DNA of 64,000 nt. It comes from Candidatus Binataceae bacterium. Lineage in GTDB: Bacteria; Desulfobacterota; Binatia; Binatales; Binataceae. The stretch is from positions 1 to 64,000 of the forward strand of contig DATJMX010000049.1 in NCBI GenBank assembly GCA_035508495.1, given 5' to 3'. The notes below the pieces were generated by a model. That model was not told where the DNA came from. It worked only from the letters and a program-made list of their open reading frames with translations, and did not search any database. How positions within the stretch are numbered: position 1 is the stretch's first letter; each line of letters starts with the position of its first letter. A program made the translations under genes and the position numbers. Shown here one piece after another: positions 43,894 to 53,189 of this stretch.

Positions 43894-45141
43894 ATGCGTC
43901 CTGCCGCGGAGGTTAAAATCGTGGAAGAAAAAGGTTTGCTGTCGGGAATTCGCGTGATCGATTGCGCGACGTATGTCGCCGGACCAGCGGCCGCGACGAT
44001 CATGTCGGATTTCGGCGCCGAGGTGATCAAGATCGAACGGCCCGAGGGCGACCAGTGGCGCAACTTCTCGCTCCTGCCCGGCACCGCCAAGTCCGAACAC
44101 GACTGGTGCTGGCTCCTTACCGCGCGCAACAAGAAAAGTCTCGGGCTCGATCTATCGCGGCCTGCCGGGCGCGAGGTGCTGAACAATCTCGTCAAGACGG
44201 CCGACGTATTCGTCACCAATTACCAGACACCGATCCTGAGCAAGTTCCATCTGACGTGGGATGAGCTGCGGCCGCTCAACGAGCGCCTCATCTACGCGCA
44301 TATCACCGGCTACGGCGACACCGGCGACGATGCCGAGATGCCGGCCTTCGATGCGTTCGCATACTGGGCGCGCTCGGGCCTGATGATGAGCGTGACCGGG
44401 CGCGACGGCACTCCGGGTCAGGCGCGGCCGGGCATGGGCGACCATCCCACGGCATCCGCGCTTTTCGGCGCGATCATGCTGGGGCTCTACAAGCGCGAGC
44501 GCACCGGCCGCGGCACGAAAGTCAGCACGTCGCTGATGGCAAGCGGCGCGTGGGCCAACGGATGCGACCTGCAGGCGAAGTTCTGCAAGGCCGAATTTCC
44601 GCAGGCGACACCCGGCGCGAAGCATCCGGCGAATCCGCTCGCGGGCGGATATATCAGCGCAGATGGCAAGATCGTGCTGCTCGCGCTGCTCGATCCGAAG
44701 AATGAATTTCCGCGGCTGTGCGCGGGCCTTGGGATGCCCGAGCTCGCGACCGACGAGATGTTCTCGACCAATGCAGCGCGCACCGAGCACGCAGCGGAGC
44801 TCCACGCGTTGCTGCAATCGCAGTTCGAATCGCGCACACTAGCCGAGCTGCGCAAGATCTTTCACGAGTACGACGTGAAGTGGTCGCCGATCCCGCTGCT
44901 CGACGATGTCGTGGCGGATCCGCAGCTGCGCGCCTCGCAGGCGGTGATCGATCTCGACTTGCCCGGCGGAACGATCGAGACCATCAACAGCCCGATCTTC
45001 ATCGAGGGTAGCCCGAAGCGTAAGCCCGCGGCCGCTCCTGCGATCGGCGCGAACACGCGCGAAGTGCTGGCTGACCTCGGCTATTCCGAAGGCGCGATCG
45101 AAGCGATGATCAGGTCAGGCGCGGCGCTCGCGACCGAGTGA
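43894..45141 (+). CDS. Type III CoA-transferase (CaiB/BaiF family)
   Basis: This 415-residue protein has the family pattern: GIRVIDCATYVAGPAAATIM at the N-terminus, the DFGAEVIKIERPEGDQWR block, a catalytic Asp in PAFDAFAYWARSGLMMSVTG, and KSLGLDLSRPAGREVLNNLV. Such enzymes move CoA from one acyl-CoA to a carboxylic acid through a mixed anhydride, and many work in breakdown of carnitine, bile acids, oxalate or aromatics. It is convergent with the CADD-like gene after only seven bases. The acid partner is unknown. Confidence 0.93.
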   Translation: MRPAAEVKIVEEKGLLSGIRVIDCATYVAGPAAATIMSDFGAEVIKIERPEGDQWRNFSLLPGTAKSEHDWCWLLTARNKKSLGLDLSRPAGREVLNNLVKTADVFVTNYQTPILSKFHLTWDELRPLNERLIYAHITGYGDTGDDAEMPAFDAFAYWARSGLMMSVTGRDGTPGQARPGMGDHPTASALFGAIMLGLYKRERTGRGTKVSTSLMASGAWANGCDLQAKFCKAEFPQATPGAKHPANPLAGGYISADGKIVLLALLDPKNEFPRLCAGLGMPELATDEMFSTNAARTEHAAELHALLQSQFESRTLAELRKIFHEYDVKWSPIPLLDDVVADPQLRASQAVIDLDLPGGTIETINSPIFIEGSPKRKPAAAPAIGANTREVLADLGYSEGAIEAMIRSGAALATE

Positions 45142-45148
45142 GCCGTGC

Positions 45149-45802
45149 TCACATCGAGTCGAGCATCGACCACAGCGCGGTGAGCGCGCGATCGGCGCCG
45201 TAGACCGCGGCCAGGCGATCGGCATCGCTCGTCGCGTGACGCGCGATCAACGCCGCATCGGTTTCGGCGTGCATCTGATCCGCCTGCTCGTGAGCGGCGA
45301 AGAACTCAAGCCCGCGTTCGTCGCTGATTCCGTATGACGTGCGCAGGCCGTCGATCTTGGCGATCGCAATTGCGGGAATCTGCGATTCATAGACGTAAAG
45401 CGCGGCGAGTCCGCCCGCGAGCGGCGCCGTCGCCGCAACACTCAAATAGGCATCGACCAGTTCACGCGCGGCGGGCGATGGCGCAGCCTCGGTCACCGCT
45501 TCGCGTGACACACCGAGCGCCTCGGCGAAGCGCAGCCACAGCTCGGGATGGTTTTCCGTGCCGCGCTCTTCCTCGATCAGGTTTTCCAGCAGCGCCTGGC
45601 GCGTCGCCAGATTGGTGCATCGCGAGTGAAGCGCACTTAGATAGCGCGGGAACGCCTCGACGTGCGGGTAGTAACGAATCGCATAGTGGCGCAGGCGCTC
45701 GAGCGGCAGCGTGCCCGCCGTCCAGGCCTGGTAAAACGGATGGCGCAGCAGGCTGCGCTCCGCGGTCATCTCATCGAGTATCGCGATAACATCACGCGAC
45801 AT
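45149..45802 (-). CDS. CADD-family diiron protein, possible p-aminobenzoate synthase
   Basis: The protein of 217 residues begins MSRDVIAILDEMTAERSLLR and closely resembles CADD of Chlamydia: HPFYQAWTAGTLPLERLRHY with the Tyr that is the substrate, AIRYYPHVEAFPRYLSALHS, ENLIEEERGTENHPELWL with Glu and His ligands, SQIPAIAIAKIDGLRTSYG with the active Lys, and HEQADQMH (His-x3-Asp-x2-His) completing the diiron site. CADD-like proteins consume one of their own Tyr side chains to make p-aminobenzoate for folate. Start at 45802 follows GGAGG. It lies downstream of two amidase genes on the same strand. Confidence 0.82.
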   Translation of the reverse strand: MSRDVIAILDEMTAERSLLRHPFYQAWTAGTLPLERLRHYAIRYYPHVEAFPRYLSALHSRCTNLATRQALLENLIEEERGTENHPELWLRFAEALGVSREAVTEAAPSPAARELVDAYLSVAATAPLAGGLAALYVYESQIPAIAIAKIDGLRTSYGISDERGLEFFAAHEQADQMHAETDAALIARHATSDADRLAAVYGADRALTALWSMLDSM

Positions 45803-45878
45803 CAGGAACCTCCGACGCGCTGACAAACGGCGCGTGCGGCAATAATGAGGAAGCGCCGAACGTGAGGCAATCGGGGGG

Positions 45879-47273
45879 TCAGCCAATCGGAGGCCGATTC
45901 TGCTGGAAAGGGCGCGCCTCCTCGAACTGCGCCGCGATCGAGATCAAACCGGCTTCGTCATAGGGCCGGCCCACGACCTGGAACGCCAGCGGCAGGCCGC
46001 TTTTCGTGAAGCCGCACGGAATCGAGACCGCGGGCTGGCCAGTCGAGTTGTAGGGGAACAGGAATGCGTTCCACGAGTAGATTTCGTCGGCCGCCGCTTC
46101 GATCGACGACGGCAGCGTGCCGACTCTCATCGGCGGCCGCGTGAGGGTCGGGGTGAGCAACGCGTCGTACGGAATCAGAGCCTGCACGATCTCGCGCGCC
46201 AGGTTCTGAAGGCTGGCAAGCGCGCGCAGATATTCAGCCGCGCTGATTTTCTTGCCCCAGTCGTAACTCGCGCGCACGACGGGATCGAGCAGGTCGGGAT
46301 TTTCGATTTGGAGCGCCGAGACCGACGAGCCGATCACGGTGCGCGTATACCGATTGATGAGACTTGGATCGAGCTCGATTGGCTCAATCGTGTGACCCAA
46401 CTCGCGCATCGTCGCGCATGCGGATTCGAACGCGCCCAGCACTTCGGAATCGGCGACGCCGAGAACTGACTTCGTGATCGCGGCGAAGCGAAGTTTACTT
46501 GGGAGGGTCTTCAGAGCGTCGACGAACGGCCGCGCCGGCGCAGGCGCGCGATAAAAATCGCCGTCAGCCGATCCCACCATCGCATCGAACATCAGCGCGC
46601 CATCGCGAACCGAGCGCGCGATCGGACCCATCGTCGAGAGCCCACCCCATCCTTCGGCCTTCTCCGGCGCGAACGTGACGCGGCCGCGCGACGGCTTGAT
46701 GCCGAACAGGCCGCAGCACGCGCACGGGATGCGAATCGATCCGCCGCCGTCGCTGCCCTGCGCAACAGGATGCATCCCGGATGCGACGGCAGAGGCCGCT
46801 CCGCCGCTCGAACCGCCCGAGGTGTATTCAGGATTCCACGGGTTGCGCGCCGGTGGGCAGAGCCCGCCTTCTGTCGTCGGGCGCAGACCGAACTCGGGCG
46901 TGCTGGTTTTGCCGAGTAGGATCCCGCCGGAATTGGCGAGCCGGATCGCCAGGTCGGCATCCTGCGGCGCATGCCAGTTCTCGAAGTTCTTCGAGCCGAA
47001 CGTCGTGCGGATCTCTTTGGTCCAGAGCAAATCCTTGAGTGAATAGGGAACGCCGAAGAGCGGCAGCTTCGCCGCTTCGTCGCGGCTGAGTTTTTCGAGA
47101 CGGTCGGCGTCGGCCAGCGCGCGCTCGGGCGTGATCGTGATAAACGCGCCAAGTTGCGGATTCAGCTTTTCGACGCGCGCGAGAAAAAACTCGGCGACCT
47201 CGCGCGGCCGCAGCTCGTGCTTCAGAACGAGCGCGCGCAGTTCCGTTGCTTCGATAAATGGATCGATCATCAC
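45879..47273 (-). CDS. Amidase (amidase-signature family)
   Basis: This 464-residue enzyme carries the amidase-signature block: GVPYSLKDLLWTKEIRTTFG with the catalytic Lys, YTSGGSSGGAASAVASGMHP with the cis-Ser and nucleophile region, and AQGSDGGGSIRIPCACCGLF with the second Ser. It hydrolyses an amide bond, probably in the cytoplasm as no signal peptide is seen. It is about half identical by eye to the next amidase, which lies 17 bases upstream, so this is a tandem duplication. GatA function is unlikely, as gatB and gatC are absent. Confidence 0.92.
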   Translation of the reverse strand: MMIDPFIEATELRALVLKHELRPREVAEFFLARVEKLNPQLGAFITITPERALADADRLEKLSRDEAAKLPLFGVPYSLKDLLWTKEIRTTFGSKNFENWHAPQDADLAIRLANSGGILLGKTSTPEFGLRPTTEGGLCPPARNPWNPEYTSGGSSGGAASAVASGMHPVAQGSDGGGSIRIPCACCGLFGIKPSRGRVTFAPEKAEGWGGLSTMGPIARSVRDGALMFDAMVGSADGDFYRAPAPARPFVDALKTLPSKLRFAAITKSVLGVADSEVLGAFESACATMRELGHTIEPIELDPSLINRYTRTVIGSSVSALQIENPDLLDPVVRASYDWGKKISAAEYLRALASLQNLAREIVQALIPYDALLTPTLTRPPMRVGTLPSSIEAAADEIYSWNAFLFPYNSTGQPAVSIPCGFTKSGLPLAFQVVGRPYDEAGLISIAAQFEEARPFQQNRPPIG

Positions 47274-47290
47274 AACTGCCTCATCGCGAG

Positions 47291-48685
47291 TTAATCAAGT
47301 TGCGGATGCTTGTCCTTCCACGGGCGCGCCTGCTCGAACTGCGCGGCGAGCCCGATGATCGTCAGCTCGTCGGCGGGACGCCCGACAATCTGCAGCCCGA
47401 TCGGCAGACCATCTTTCGAAAATCCATTCGGCAGCGAGAACGCCGGCTGACCGGTGGCGTTGAATGGGAACGTGAACGGCAGCCATTCGAACAGCTCCTC
47501 GAACTTCTCGGGGCTCGACGGCAGGCTGCCGAGCTTCACCGCGGGCCGCGACAGCGTCGGCGTGATAATCGCGTCGTAGGGATGCAACTTCTGGATGACC
47601 TCGCGCGCGAGATTATGCATTTGCATCACAACGTTGATGTACTCGCTCGCAGTGACGTTTTGTCCGGCTTGCCACGTGGCGCGCACGACCGGGTCCATCA
47701 GTTCGGGATTCTCGACAGGAGTCGAGGCGACGCCTGCCACAATGAGACGCGAGACGGCATCGGCGAGAATCGCGGCCGGATCGACGTCGAGCGGCTCGAC
47801 GCGATGGCCCATCGACTCGAAGGTCTTGGCGGCGGACTCGAGCGCGGCGACGGTTTCAGGATCGACTTTGGCGGTTGAGGTTTTCGCGATCATGCCGATA
47901 CGCAGCTTACGCGGCGGCGGCGCCAAGACTGCCGCCTCGAACGTGGTCGCAGGGGCAGGCGCCCAGTAAGGATCGCCGATCGTCGGGCCGTGCATGACAT
48001 CGAGCATGATTGCGACGTCTTTCACGGTGCGGCCGATCGAACCCGAGGTGGCGAATCCCGCCCACGCCTCGCCCGCAATCGGCGAATAGCTGATTCGGCC
48101 GCGCGATGGCTTGAGGCCGACGACGCCACAGCACGCCGACGGGATCCGAATCGAGCCGCCGCCGTCGCTGCCCTCAGCGAGCGGCCCGAGGCCCGCGGCT
48201 ACGGCAGCGGCAGCGCCGCCGCTTGATCCTCCCGCGGTGTGCGCCAGGTTCCACGGATTACGAGCCGGTGGGCATAGCCCGCCTTCGGTCGTCGGACGCC
48301 CGCCGAACTCCGGCGTCGCGGTCTTGCCGAGCAGGATCCCGCCTGCATTGCGGAGCTTCACGACGTAATCGGTATCGACCGGCGGGATGAAATTCTCGTA
48401 GTTCTTCGACCCCATCGTGGTGCGGAGATCTTTGGTCCACGTGAGATCTTTGAGCGAATAAGCGACGCCGTAGAGCGGGCATTGGCGCGCCTGCTCGGGG
48501 CTCATCTTCGCGATTCGCTCGGCGTCGGCCGCGGCATGCTGCGGCGCGATCGTCATGAAGGCGCCGAGCCTGGGATTGAGCTTTTCCGTGCGCGCGATGA
48601 AAAAATCTGCGACCTCGCGTGGGCTGACTTCTCTTTTGATTACGAGTTCGCGCAACTCGCTGGCGCTGATCCATGGACTAAGCAT
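47291..48685 (-). CDS. Amidase (amidase-signature family), tandem paralogue
   Basis: From ATG 48685 (AGGAG eight bases before) the protein has about 464 residues, the same as its neighbour, and the same motifs: GVAYSLKDLTWTKDLRTTMG, TAGGSSGGAAAAVAAGLGPL and AEGSDGGGSIRIPSACCGVV. Both end in a similar QFE(E/Q)ARP segment. The two differ in the substrate-lining region, so they may act on different amides. The open frame reaches 48754, but no ribosome site supports that start. It heads an operon of two amidases and a CADD-like protein. Confidence 0.92.
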   Translation of the reverse strand: MLSPWISASELRELVIKREVSPREVADFFIARTEKLNPRLGAFMTIAPQHAAADAERIAKMSPEQARQCPLYGVAYSLKDLTWTKDLRTTMGSKNYENFIPPVDTDYVVKLRNAGGILLGKTATPEFGGRPTTEGGLCPPARNPWNLAHTAGGSSGGAAAAVAAGLGPLAEGSDGGGSIRIPSACCGVVGLKPSRGRISYSPIAGEAWAGFATSGSIGRTVKDVAIMLDVMHGPTIGDPYWAPAPATTFEAAVLAPPPRKLRIGMIAKTSTAKVDPETVAALESAAKTFESMGHRVEPLDVDPAAILADAVSRLIVAGVASTPVENPELMDPVVRATWQAGQNVTASEYINVVMQMHNLAREVIQKLHPYDAIITPTLSRPAVKLGSLPSSPEKFEELFEWLPFTFPFNATGQPAFSLPNGFSKDGLPIGLQIVGRPADELTIIGLAAQFEQARPWKDKHPQLD

Positions 48686-48815
48686 CGAGAGGCTCCTGCG
48701 GCCGCGGCCGGATGCTGCTTGATAGCTCAAAGCATCGTAGCGCGCCAATTCCACGCAGCATCTGTAAAAAAGATGCTGGTCAGATTAGGCTTTAATCCAG
48801 GGGACGGGGGTCGCC

Positions 48816-49277
48816 TTGGTACGAAATAGTATTCTGTGGATTCACGCCGGCGCGGGCGCGATTTGGATCGCTGCGTGCGCGTGTTTTGTGATCGCGGGCC
48901 TCGCGATCGAAGACGGCACCAGCGAACAAAGTGACTTCGTGCGCCGCACGATCGGCAGTATCAATCGGCTCGCGAGCGTGGCCGCGGCGATCGTGATCGT
49001 GACCGGCGCAGCCAATATCGTTTTCTACTCCATGATGCATGATCACATGCGCGCCGCGTTCGTGTTCGTACTGACAGCCAAGCTTGCTATCTTCGGGGTG
49101 ATGGCGGCGGCGCTCGCAATCACAGTGCGCGCGGCGACACGTGCGCGTGGAATGCTCGTGGTCGGCAATCGCGGCGCGTTGCCCGGCGCAATCAGACGCA
49201 TGGTGCGGGCGCACTTCGCGATGGTGGCGCTTGGCAGCGTCGCGCTGGTGCTCGGACTCTGGCTCTCGGGAACCTAA
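48816..49277 (+). CDS. Four-helix membrane protein of unknown function
   Basis: The 153-residue protein, starting at TTG, has four hydrophobic helices: ILWIHAGAGAIWIAACACFV, RLASVAAAIVIVTGAANIVF, AFVFVLTAKLAIFGVMAAAL and HFAMVALGSVALVLGLWLSG. His residues on the first and last helices recall CopD-like and other haem- or copper-binding membrane proteins, but I could not confirm the family. It is separated by 9 bases from a metallo-beta-lactamase-fold gene in the same direction. A GGGG-rich stretch upstream may serve as ribosome site. Confidence 0.6.
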   Translation: MVRNSILWIHAGAGAIWIAACACFVIAGLAIEDGTSEQSDFVRRTIGSINRLASVAAAIVIVTGAANIVFYSMMHDHMRAAFVFVLTAKLAIFGVMAAALAITVRAATRARGMLVVGNRGALPGAIRRMVRAHFAMVALGSVALVLGLWLSGT

Positions 49278-49286
49278 GGGCGGCAG

Positions 49287-50186
49287 ATGGCTGAAGCTCC
49301 TCCCAAAATCGAGGTCGGCGAATTCACGATCGCGTTTCTGAGCGATGGCCTCTGGCGCAACGACGGCGGATGCATGTTCGGCGTCGTGCCGCGCGAGTTG
49401 TGGAAGCGCGATTATCCGCCCGACGAGCAGAATCGCATCCGGCTCAACCTCACCTGCCCGCTAATCATGAAAGGCAGCGACGCGATTCTGGTCGATACGG
49501 GAATCGGCAACCGGCTGACCGAGACGGAGCGCAAGATCTTCGCCCATCGCGACGGATGGCTGCCAGATCATCTGCGCGCGCTCGGCATGGAGGCGGGCGA
49601 CATCACCCACGTCGTCGCGTCGCATCTTCATTTCGATCATTGCGGCGGCGCGATCCGGCGGCGCGCGTCGGGCGTGCTCGAAACGTCGTTTCCACGCGCC
49701 CGCTTCATCGTGCAGAAAGGCGAGCTCGACACCGTCGCGCATCCCAACGAACGCTTGCGCGGCGCCTATCGTCACGCCGACGAGATTCTCGCGACGGTGC
49801 GCGATCAAGTCGAGGCGATCGAAGGTGACCTGGAGATTGTTCCCGGCGTGCGAGCGATCGTGACTGGCGGACATACTCACGATCACCAGGTTGTGGTGGT
49901 GAGCGGCGGCGGCCAGGGCTTCGTGCATCTGGCGGATATCGTGCCGACCAGGTCGCACATGCGCGGCGCGTGGAATCAGTCCTACGATCTCGATGCGCTG
50001 CGGACGATGGAGCAGAAGGCCCACTATCTAGGTCGCGCTGTGGAGCGCGGATGGTGGCTATCGTTCGCTCACGATGACCAGGCGTTCGCAGCGAAAGTCC
50101 AGAGCAACAACGGGCGGCTGGCGCTGGGCGAAACGGTGGCGGTGCCCGCGCGGATGTACGATCAAGCAGAAGCCTCGGCTACCTGA
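49287..50186 (+). CDS. Metallo-beta-lactamase-fold hydrolase
   Basis: This 299-residue protein has the MBL-fold metal motif in VVASHLHFDHCGGAIRRRAS (HxHxDH), a DTGIGN motif upstream, TGGHTHDHQVVVVSGGG with further metal ligands and a distal FAHDDQ. Members are quorum-sensing lactonases, glyoxalases or other hydrolases; the subfamily resembles N-acyl homoserine lactonase-like proteins, though substrate cannot be told. The ATG lies nine bases after the four-helix membrane protein stop, so they are likely cotranscribed. Confidence 0.88.
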   Translation: MAEAPPKIEVGEFTIAFLSDGLWRNDGGCMFGVVPRELWKRDYPPDEQNRIRLNLTCPLIMKGSDAILVDTGIGNRLTETERKIFAHRDGWLPDHLRALGMEAGDITHVVASHLHFDHCGGAIRRRASGVLETSFPRARFIVQKGELDTVAHPNERLRGAYRHADEILATVRDQVEAIEGDLEIVPGVRAIVTGGHTHDHQVVVVSGGGQGFVHLADIVPTRSHMRGAWNQSYDLDALRTMEQKAHYLGRAVERGWWLSFAHDDQAFAAKVQSNNGRLALGETVAVPARMYDQAEASAT

Positions 50187-50406
50187 GAGACGCAATCAAC
50201 GACTTCAACAATCTCGCGCGCGCATGTGGACAGCGCGTGGATATCGTTTCGCGTTTTCTTCATCATTTACTTGTTGCTGCTGCACCGGAGGGTTATACTT
50301 TTTTTCAGCATGGGCTTTTTCAGATCTCTCGCAGCCCGGCACGGAGTCGTCATCTTCCGCGACACTTCTTTCATTTTCACACGCCCGCAAATCAAGGAGA
50401 TAGCCG

Positions 50407-52341
50407 ATGGCCGACCTCAGCACGTATGAACGTGTGATCAAGGAAGACCGCGCGGCACGCGAATCCAAGCAGTGGCGCGGTACTTTGCTCGAGTACCTCG
50501 ATGTCGCACGCGCCGATCCTCTCATGACCAAGCTTGCGCACGCGCGGATTTACGACCTGATCATGAATCCCGGCTCGAGCAACATTCATGACACCGATGA
50601 CCCGCGCACGAAGCGGTTGTACAAGGACGAGCCACTCAAGGTCTACAACTTCTTCGCGGACGAGTTTTTCGGCATCGAGCGCACGATCGCGCAGATCGTG
50701 CGCTATTTTCATTCGGCCTCGCTCAAGGGCGAAGAGAGCCGCCAGGTGCTGTATCTCATGGGCCCGGTCGGCTCGGGCAAGAGCTCGCTCGTCGAGCGCG
50801 TGCAGCGCGGCCTCGAGCAGGCGTCTTCGATCTATGCGATCGAAGGATGCCCGATGAACGAGGAGCCGCTGCATCTCATCCCGCGCCATCTGCGCAAGGA
50901 ATTCGAGAAGATGCTGGGCGTGCATATCGAGGGCGATCTGTGCCCCGTTTGCCGCTACCGCCTGCGCACCGAGTTCAACCAGCGCTACGAGGAATTCCCC
51001 GTCATCGCGCGCAACTTCTCAAAGCGCAACCGTGTAGGCGTCGGCGTGGTGCCGCCGGTCGATCCGAATAACCAGGACACCTCGGTGCTGATCGGTTCGG
51101 AAGACATCTCGAAACTCGATCAATATTCCGAAGGCGACCCGCGCGTGCTCGAGCTCAACGGCGCGCTCAACGTCGGCAATCGCGGCGTGGTCGAGTTTAT
51201 CGAAGTTTTCAAAAACGAGACCGAGTACCTGCACGCCATGATCACGGCGACGCAGGAAAAAGTCATCCCGGCGCCCGGCCGCCACGGGATGGTGTACGTC
51301 GACACCTGCATCATCGCGCACTCCAACGAAGCCGAATGGCAGAAGTTCAAGGCCGATCACACCAACGAAGCGATCCTCGATCGTATCGTCGTGGTGAAGG
51401 TGCCGTACAACCTGCGACTGTCGGAGGAAGTGAAGATCTATCAGAAGATCATCCGGAACTCCGACTTCCGCGCCCACGTCGCGCCGCACACGCTCGAGAT
51501 GGCCTCGATGTTCGCGATCCTGTCGCGCCTCGAGCCGACCTCGAAGTGCGATCTGATGACCAAGCTGCGGCTCTACAACGGCGAAGAAGTCGTCGAGAAG
51601 GGGCGCACGAAAAAGATCGACGTGCAGGAGCTGAAGGAAGACACCAAGCGCGAAGGCATGAACGGCATCTCAACGCGCTTCATCATGAAGGCGCTCGACA
51701 ACGCGCTGTCGGACAACGTCAGTGGCAACTGCATCAATCCGATCAACGTCCGCGAGGCGCTGATCTCGATGACCAAGGAAGCCGACCTGCCCGACGATAC
51801 GCGCAAGCAGTATCTCGAGTTCCTGCAGGACACGCTGCACAAGGAGTACCTCGAGCTGCTCGAGAAGGAGATCACGCGCGCATTCGTTTACTCCTACCAG
51901 GAGCAGGCGGAATCGCTGTTCCAGAATTACCTCGATCACGCCGAAGCCTACGTCAACAAGACCAAGGTGCGCGATCGCAATACCAAGGAAGAGCTGGCGC
52001 CTGACGAAGGCTTCCTGAAATCGATCGAAGAGCAGATCGCGATCATCGGATCGGCCGCCGACGGCTTCCGCCAGGAAGTGATCGCATACCTGTGGGCAAC
52101 GTCGCGCCGCGGCGAGAAGGTCAGCTATCGCAGCTACGAGCCGCTCAAGGAAGCGATCGAAAAGAAGCTGATGACCTCGGTCCGCGACATCTCACGCATC
52201 ATCACCAAGGCGCGCACTCGCGACGAAGAGCAAGGCGAAAAGTACAACTCGATGGTGAAGAACCTGCTGGAAAACGGCTACTGCGAATCCTGCGTAGACG
52301 TAGTCCTGAAATACGCCGCCAACAATCTCTGGAAGGATTGA
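50407..52341 (+). CDS. prkA: PrkA-family serine protein kinase
   Basis: This 644-residue protein is a full PrkA/YeaG homologue: Walker A GPVGSGKSSLVERVQRGLEQ (residues 119-), LCPVCRYRLRTEFNQRYEEF with two Cys, FIEVFKNETEYLHAMITATQ, VYVDTCIIAHSNEAEWQKF and a C-terminal PrkA domain with FVYSYQEQAESLFQNYLDHA. In Escherichia coli the yeaG-yeaH pair works in nitrogen-starvation and sporulation-like stress responses; here yeaH and spoVR follow downstream, but a nuclease gene and repeats intervene. The ATG has an AAGGAGA-type ribosome site. Confidence 0.96.
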   Translation: MADLSTYERVIKEDRAARESKQWRGTLLEYLDVARADPLMTKLAHARIYDLIMNPGSSNIHDTDDPRTKRLYKDEPLKVYNFFADEFFGIERTIAQIVRYFHSASLKGEESRQVLYLMGPVGSGKSSLVERVQRGLEQASSIYAIEGCPMNEEPLHLIPRHLRKEFEKMLGVHIEGDLCPVCRYRLRTEFNQRYEEFPVIARNFSKRNRVGVGVVPPVDPNNQDTSVLIGSEDISKLDQYSEGDPRVLELNGALNVGNRGVVEFIEVFKNETEYLHAMITATQEKVIPAPGRHGMVYVDTCIIAHSNEAEWQKFKADHTNEAILDRIVVVKVPYNLRLSEEVKIYQKIIRNSDFRAHVAPHTLEMASMFAILSRLEPTSKCDLMTKLRLYNGEEVVEKGRTKKIDVQELKEDTKREGMNGISTRFIMKALDNALSDNVSGNCINPINVREALISMTKEADLPDDTRKQYLEFLQDTLHKEYLELLEKEITRAFVYSYQEQAESLFQNYLDHAEAYVNKTKVRDRNTKEELAPDEGFLKSIEEQIAIIGSAADGFRQEVIAYLWATSRRGEKVSYRSYEPLKEAIEKKLMTSVRDISRIITKARTRDEEQGEKYNSMVKNLLENGYCESCVDVVLKYAANNLWKD

Positions 52342-52391
52342 GGAGTAGGCTGAACCAACTACCGCGCACATCAAAGCGCATCGAACAAAAG

Positions 52392-52430
52392 TTCCCCTTC
52401 CCGATGCGGGAAGGGGACAGGGGTTAGGTT
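52392..52430. repeat. Dispersed palindromic repeat, copy in prkA-DUF559 gap
   Basis: A 10-base stem CCCCTTCCCG / CGGGAAGGGG with loop ATG is followed by ACAGGGGTTAGGTTGG. The same unit occurs at 52827, 53035 and, diverged, 25011 and 53190. Confidence 0.85.
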
Positions 52431-52495
52431 GGTTGTCTGAACCTCGCCCGCACCAGGTGGTGCGAACACAAAACGTCTCCGCTGCGAAGCATGCG

Positions 52496-52882
52496 ATGTC
52501 CAAGTCGCTGCGAAGGCGGATGACGCCGCAAGAGCAAAAGCTCTGGGCCGCGCTCAGGCGAAATGCCCTCAATGGCCTTCACTTCTGTCGACAACAAGTG
52601 ATCGCCGACTTCATCGTTGATTTTTACTACGATGCAGCTCGGCTCGTGCTCGAATTAGATTCGGCTTCGCACGATCTTCATGCGCAGCGTGATCGACGCC
52701 GCGATTTCACGCTCAAGAGTCTTGGAATTCGCGTCCTTCGGATTCCGAACGAAAGCATCGAGCGGGACTTCGATTCGATTGTGGATTGGATCGAGAGCGA
52801 AGCGACGAAGCGGAAATCGGGCATCCAACCTAACCCCCAGCCCCTTCCCGCATCGGGAAGGGGAGCCAGAAGCTCGCCCTAG
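52496..52882 (+). CDS. DUF559-family endonuclease-like protein
   Basis: Starting at ATG 52496 the protein has about 128 residues. SKSLRRRMTPQEQKLWAALR, FCRQQVIADFIVDFYYDAAR, LVLELDSASHDLHAQRDRRR and DFTLKSLGIRVLRIPNESIE match DUF559, a PD-(D/E)xK-like nuclease domain; the acidic D-x-E region is LVLELDSASH. The last residues (QPNPQPLPASGRGARSSP) run through the palindromic repeat, a common feature of these genes. It splits prkA from yeaH. These genes are often found with repetitive elements and may be mobile; its role is unknown. Confidence 0.8.
   Translation: MSKSLRRRMTPQEQKLWAALRRNALNGLHFCRQQVIADFIVDFYYDAARLVLELDSASHDLHAQRDRRRDFTLKSLGIRVLRIPNESIERDFDSIVDWIESEATKRKSGIQPNPQPLPASGRGARSSP
52827..52871. 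repeat. Dispersed palindromic repeat, inverted copy
   Basis: This is the reverse-oriented copy of the 10-base-stem repeat (CCCCTTCCCG-CAT-CGGGAAGGGG), preceded by CAACCTAACCCCCAG. It overlaps the 3' end of the DUF559 gene. Confidence 0.85.
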
Positions 52883-53034
52883 TTATGCGCCATTCGCGCA
52901 AGTACGAGAGCGGTTTGGCGGCAGATCGTGCGCCGTCAACCAATGTAGCGAGCGAACGCCCGCGAGTTTCTTCGCTGCTGGCCAATGATCGCCGCACAAT
53001 AATTGCAGATTCCCAAAAACATGCTCGCCGCACA

Positions 53035-53073
53035 GTCCCCCTTCCCGATGCGGGAAGGGGACAGGGGTTTGGT
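53035..53073. repeat. Dispersed palindromic repeat copy
   Basis: CCCCCTTCCCG-ATG-CGGGAAGGGG followed by ACAGGGGTTTGG, same orientation as the copy at 52392. Confidence 0.85.
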
Positions 53074-53189
53074 TGTTCTTTTTTTAAATCGATTGCCCAT
53101 AGGGTACTACGCTTTTTTCGAGAGCATACTTCGACGCGGTCGCTGGCTGTATTGCAAACGAAGCTGCGGCACGAGCATCAGGCATCCAA

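Noticed and set aside
45879..48685. GatA subunit of tRNA amidotransferase
   Set aside because: No gatB or gatC is near, and two near-identical tandem copies argue for catabolic amidases.
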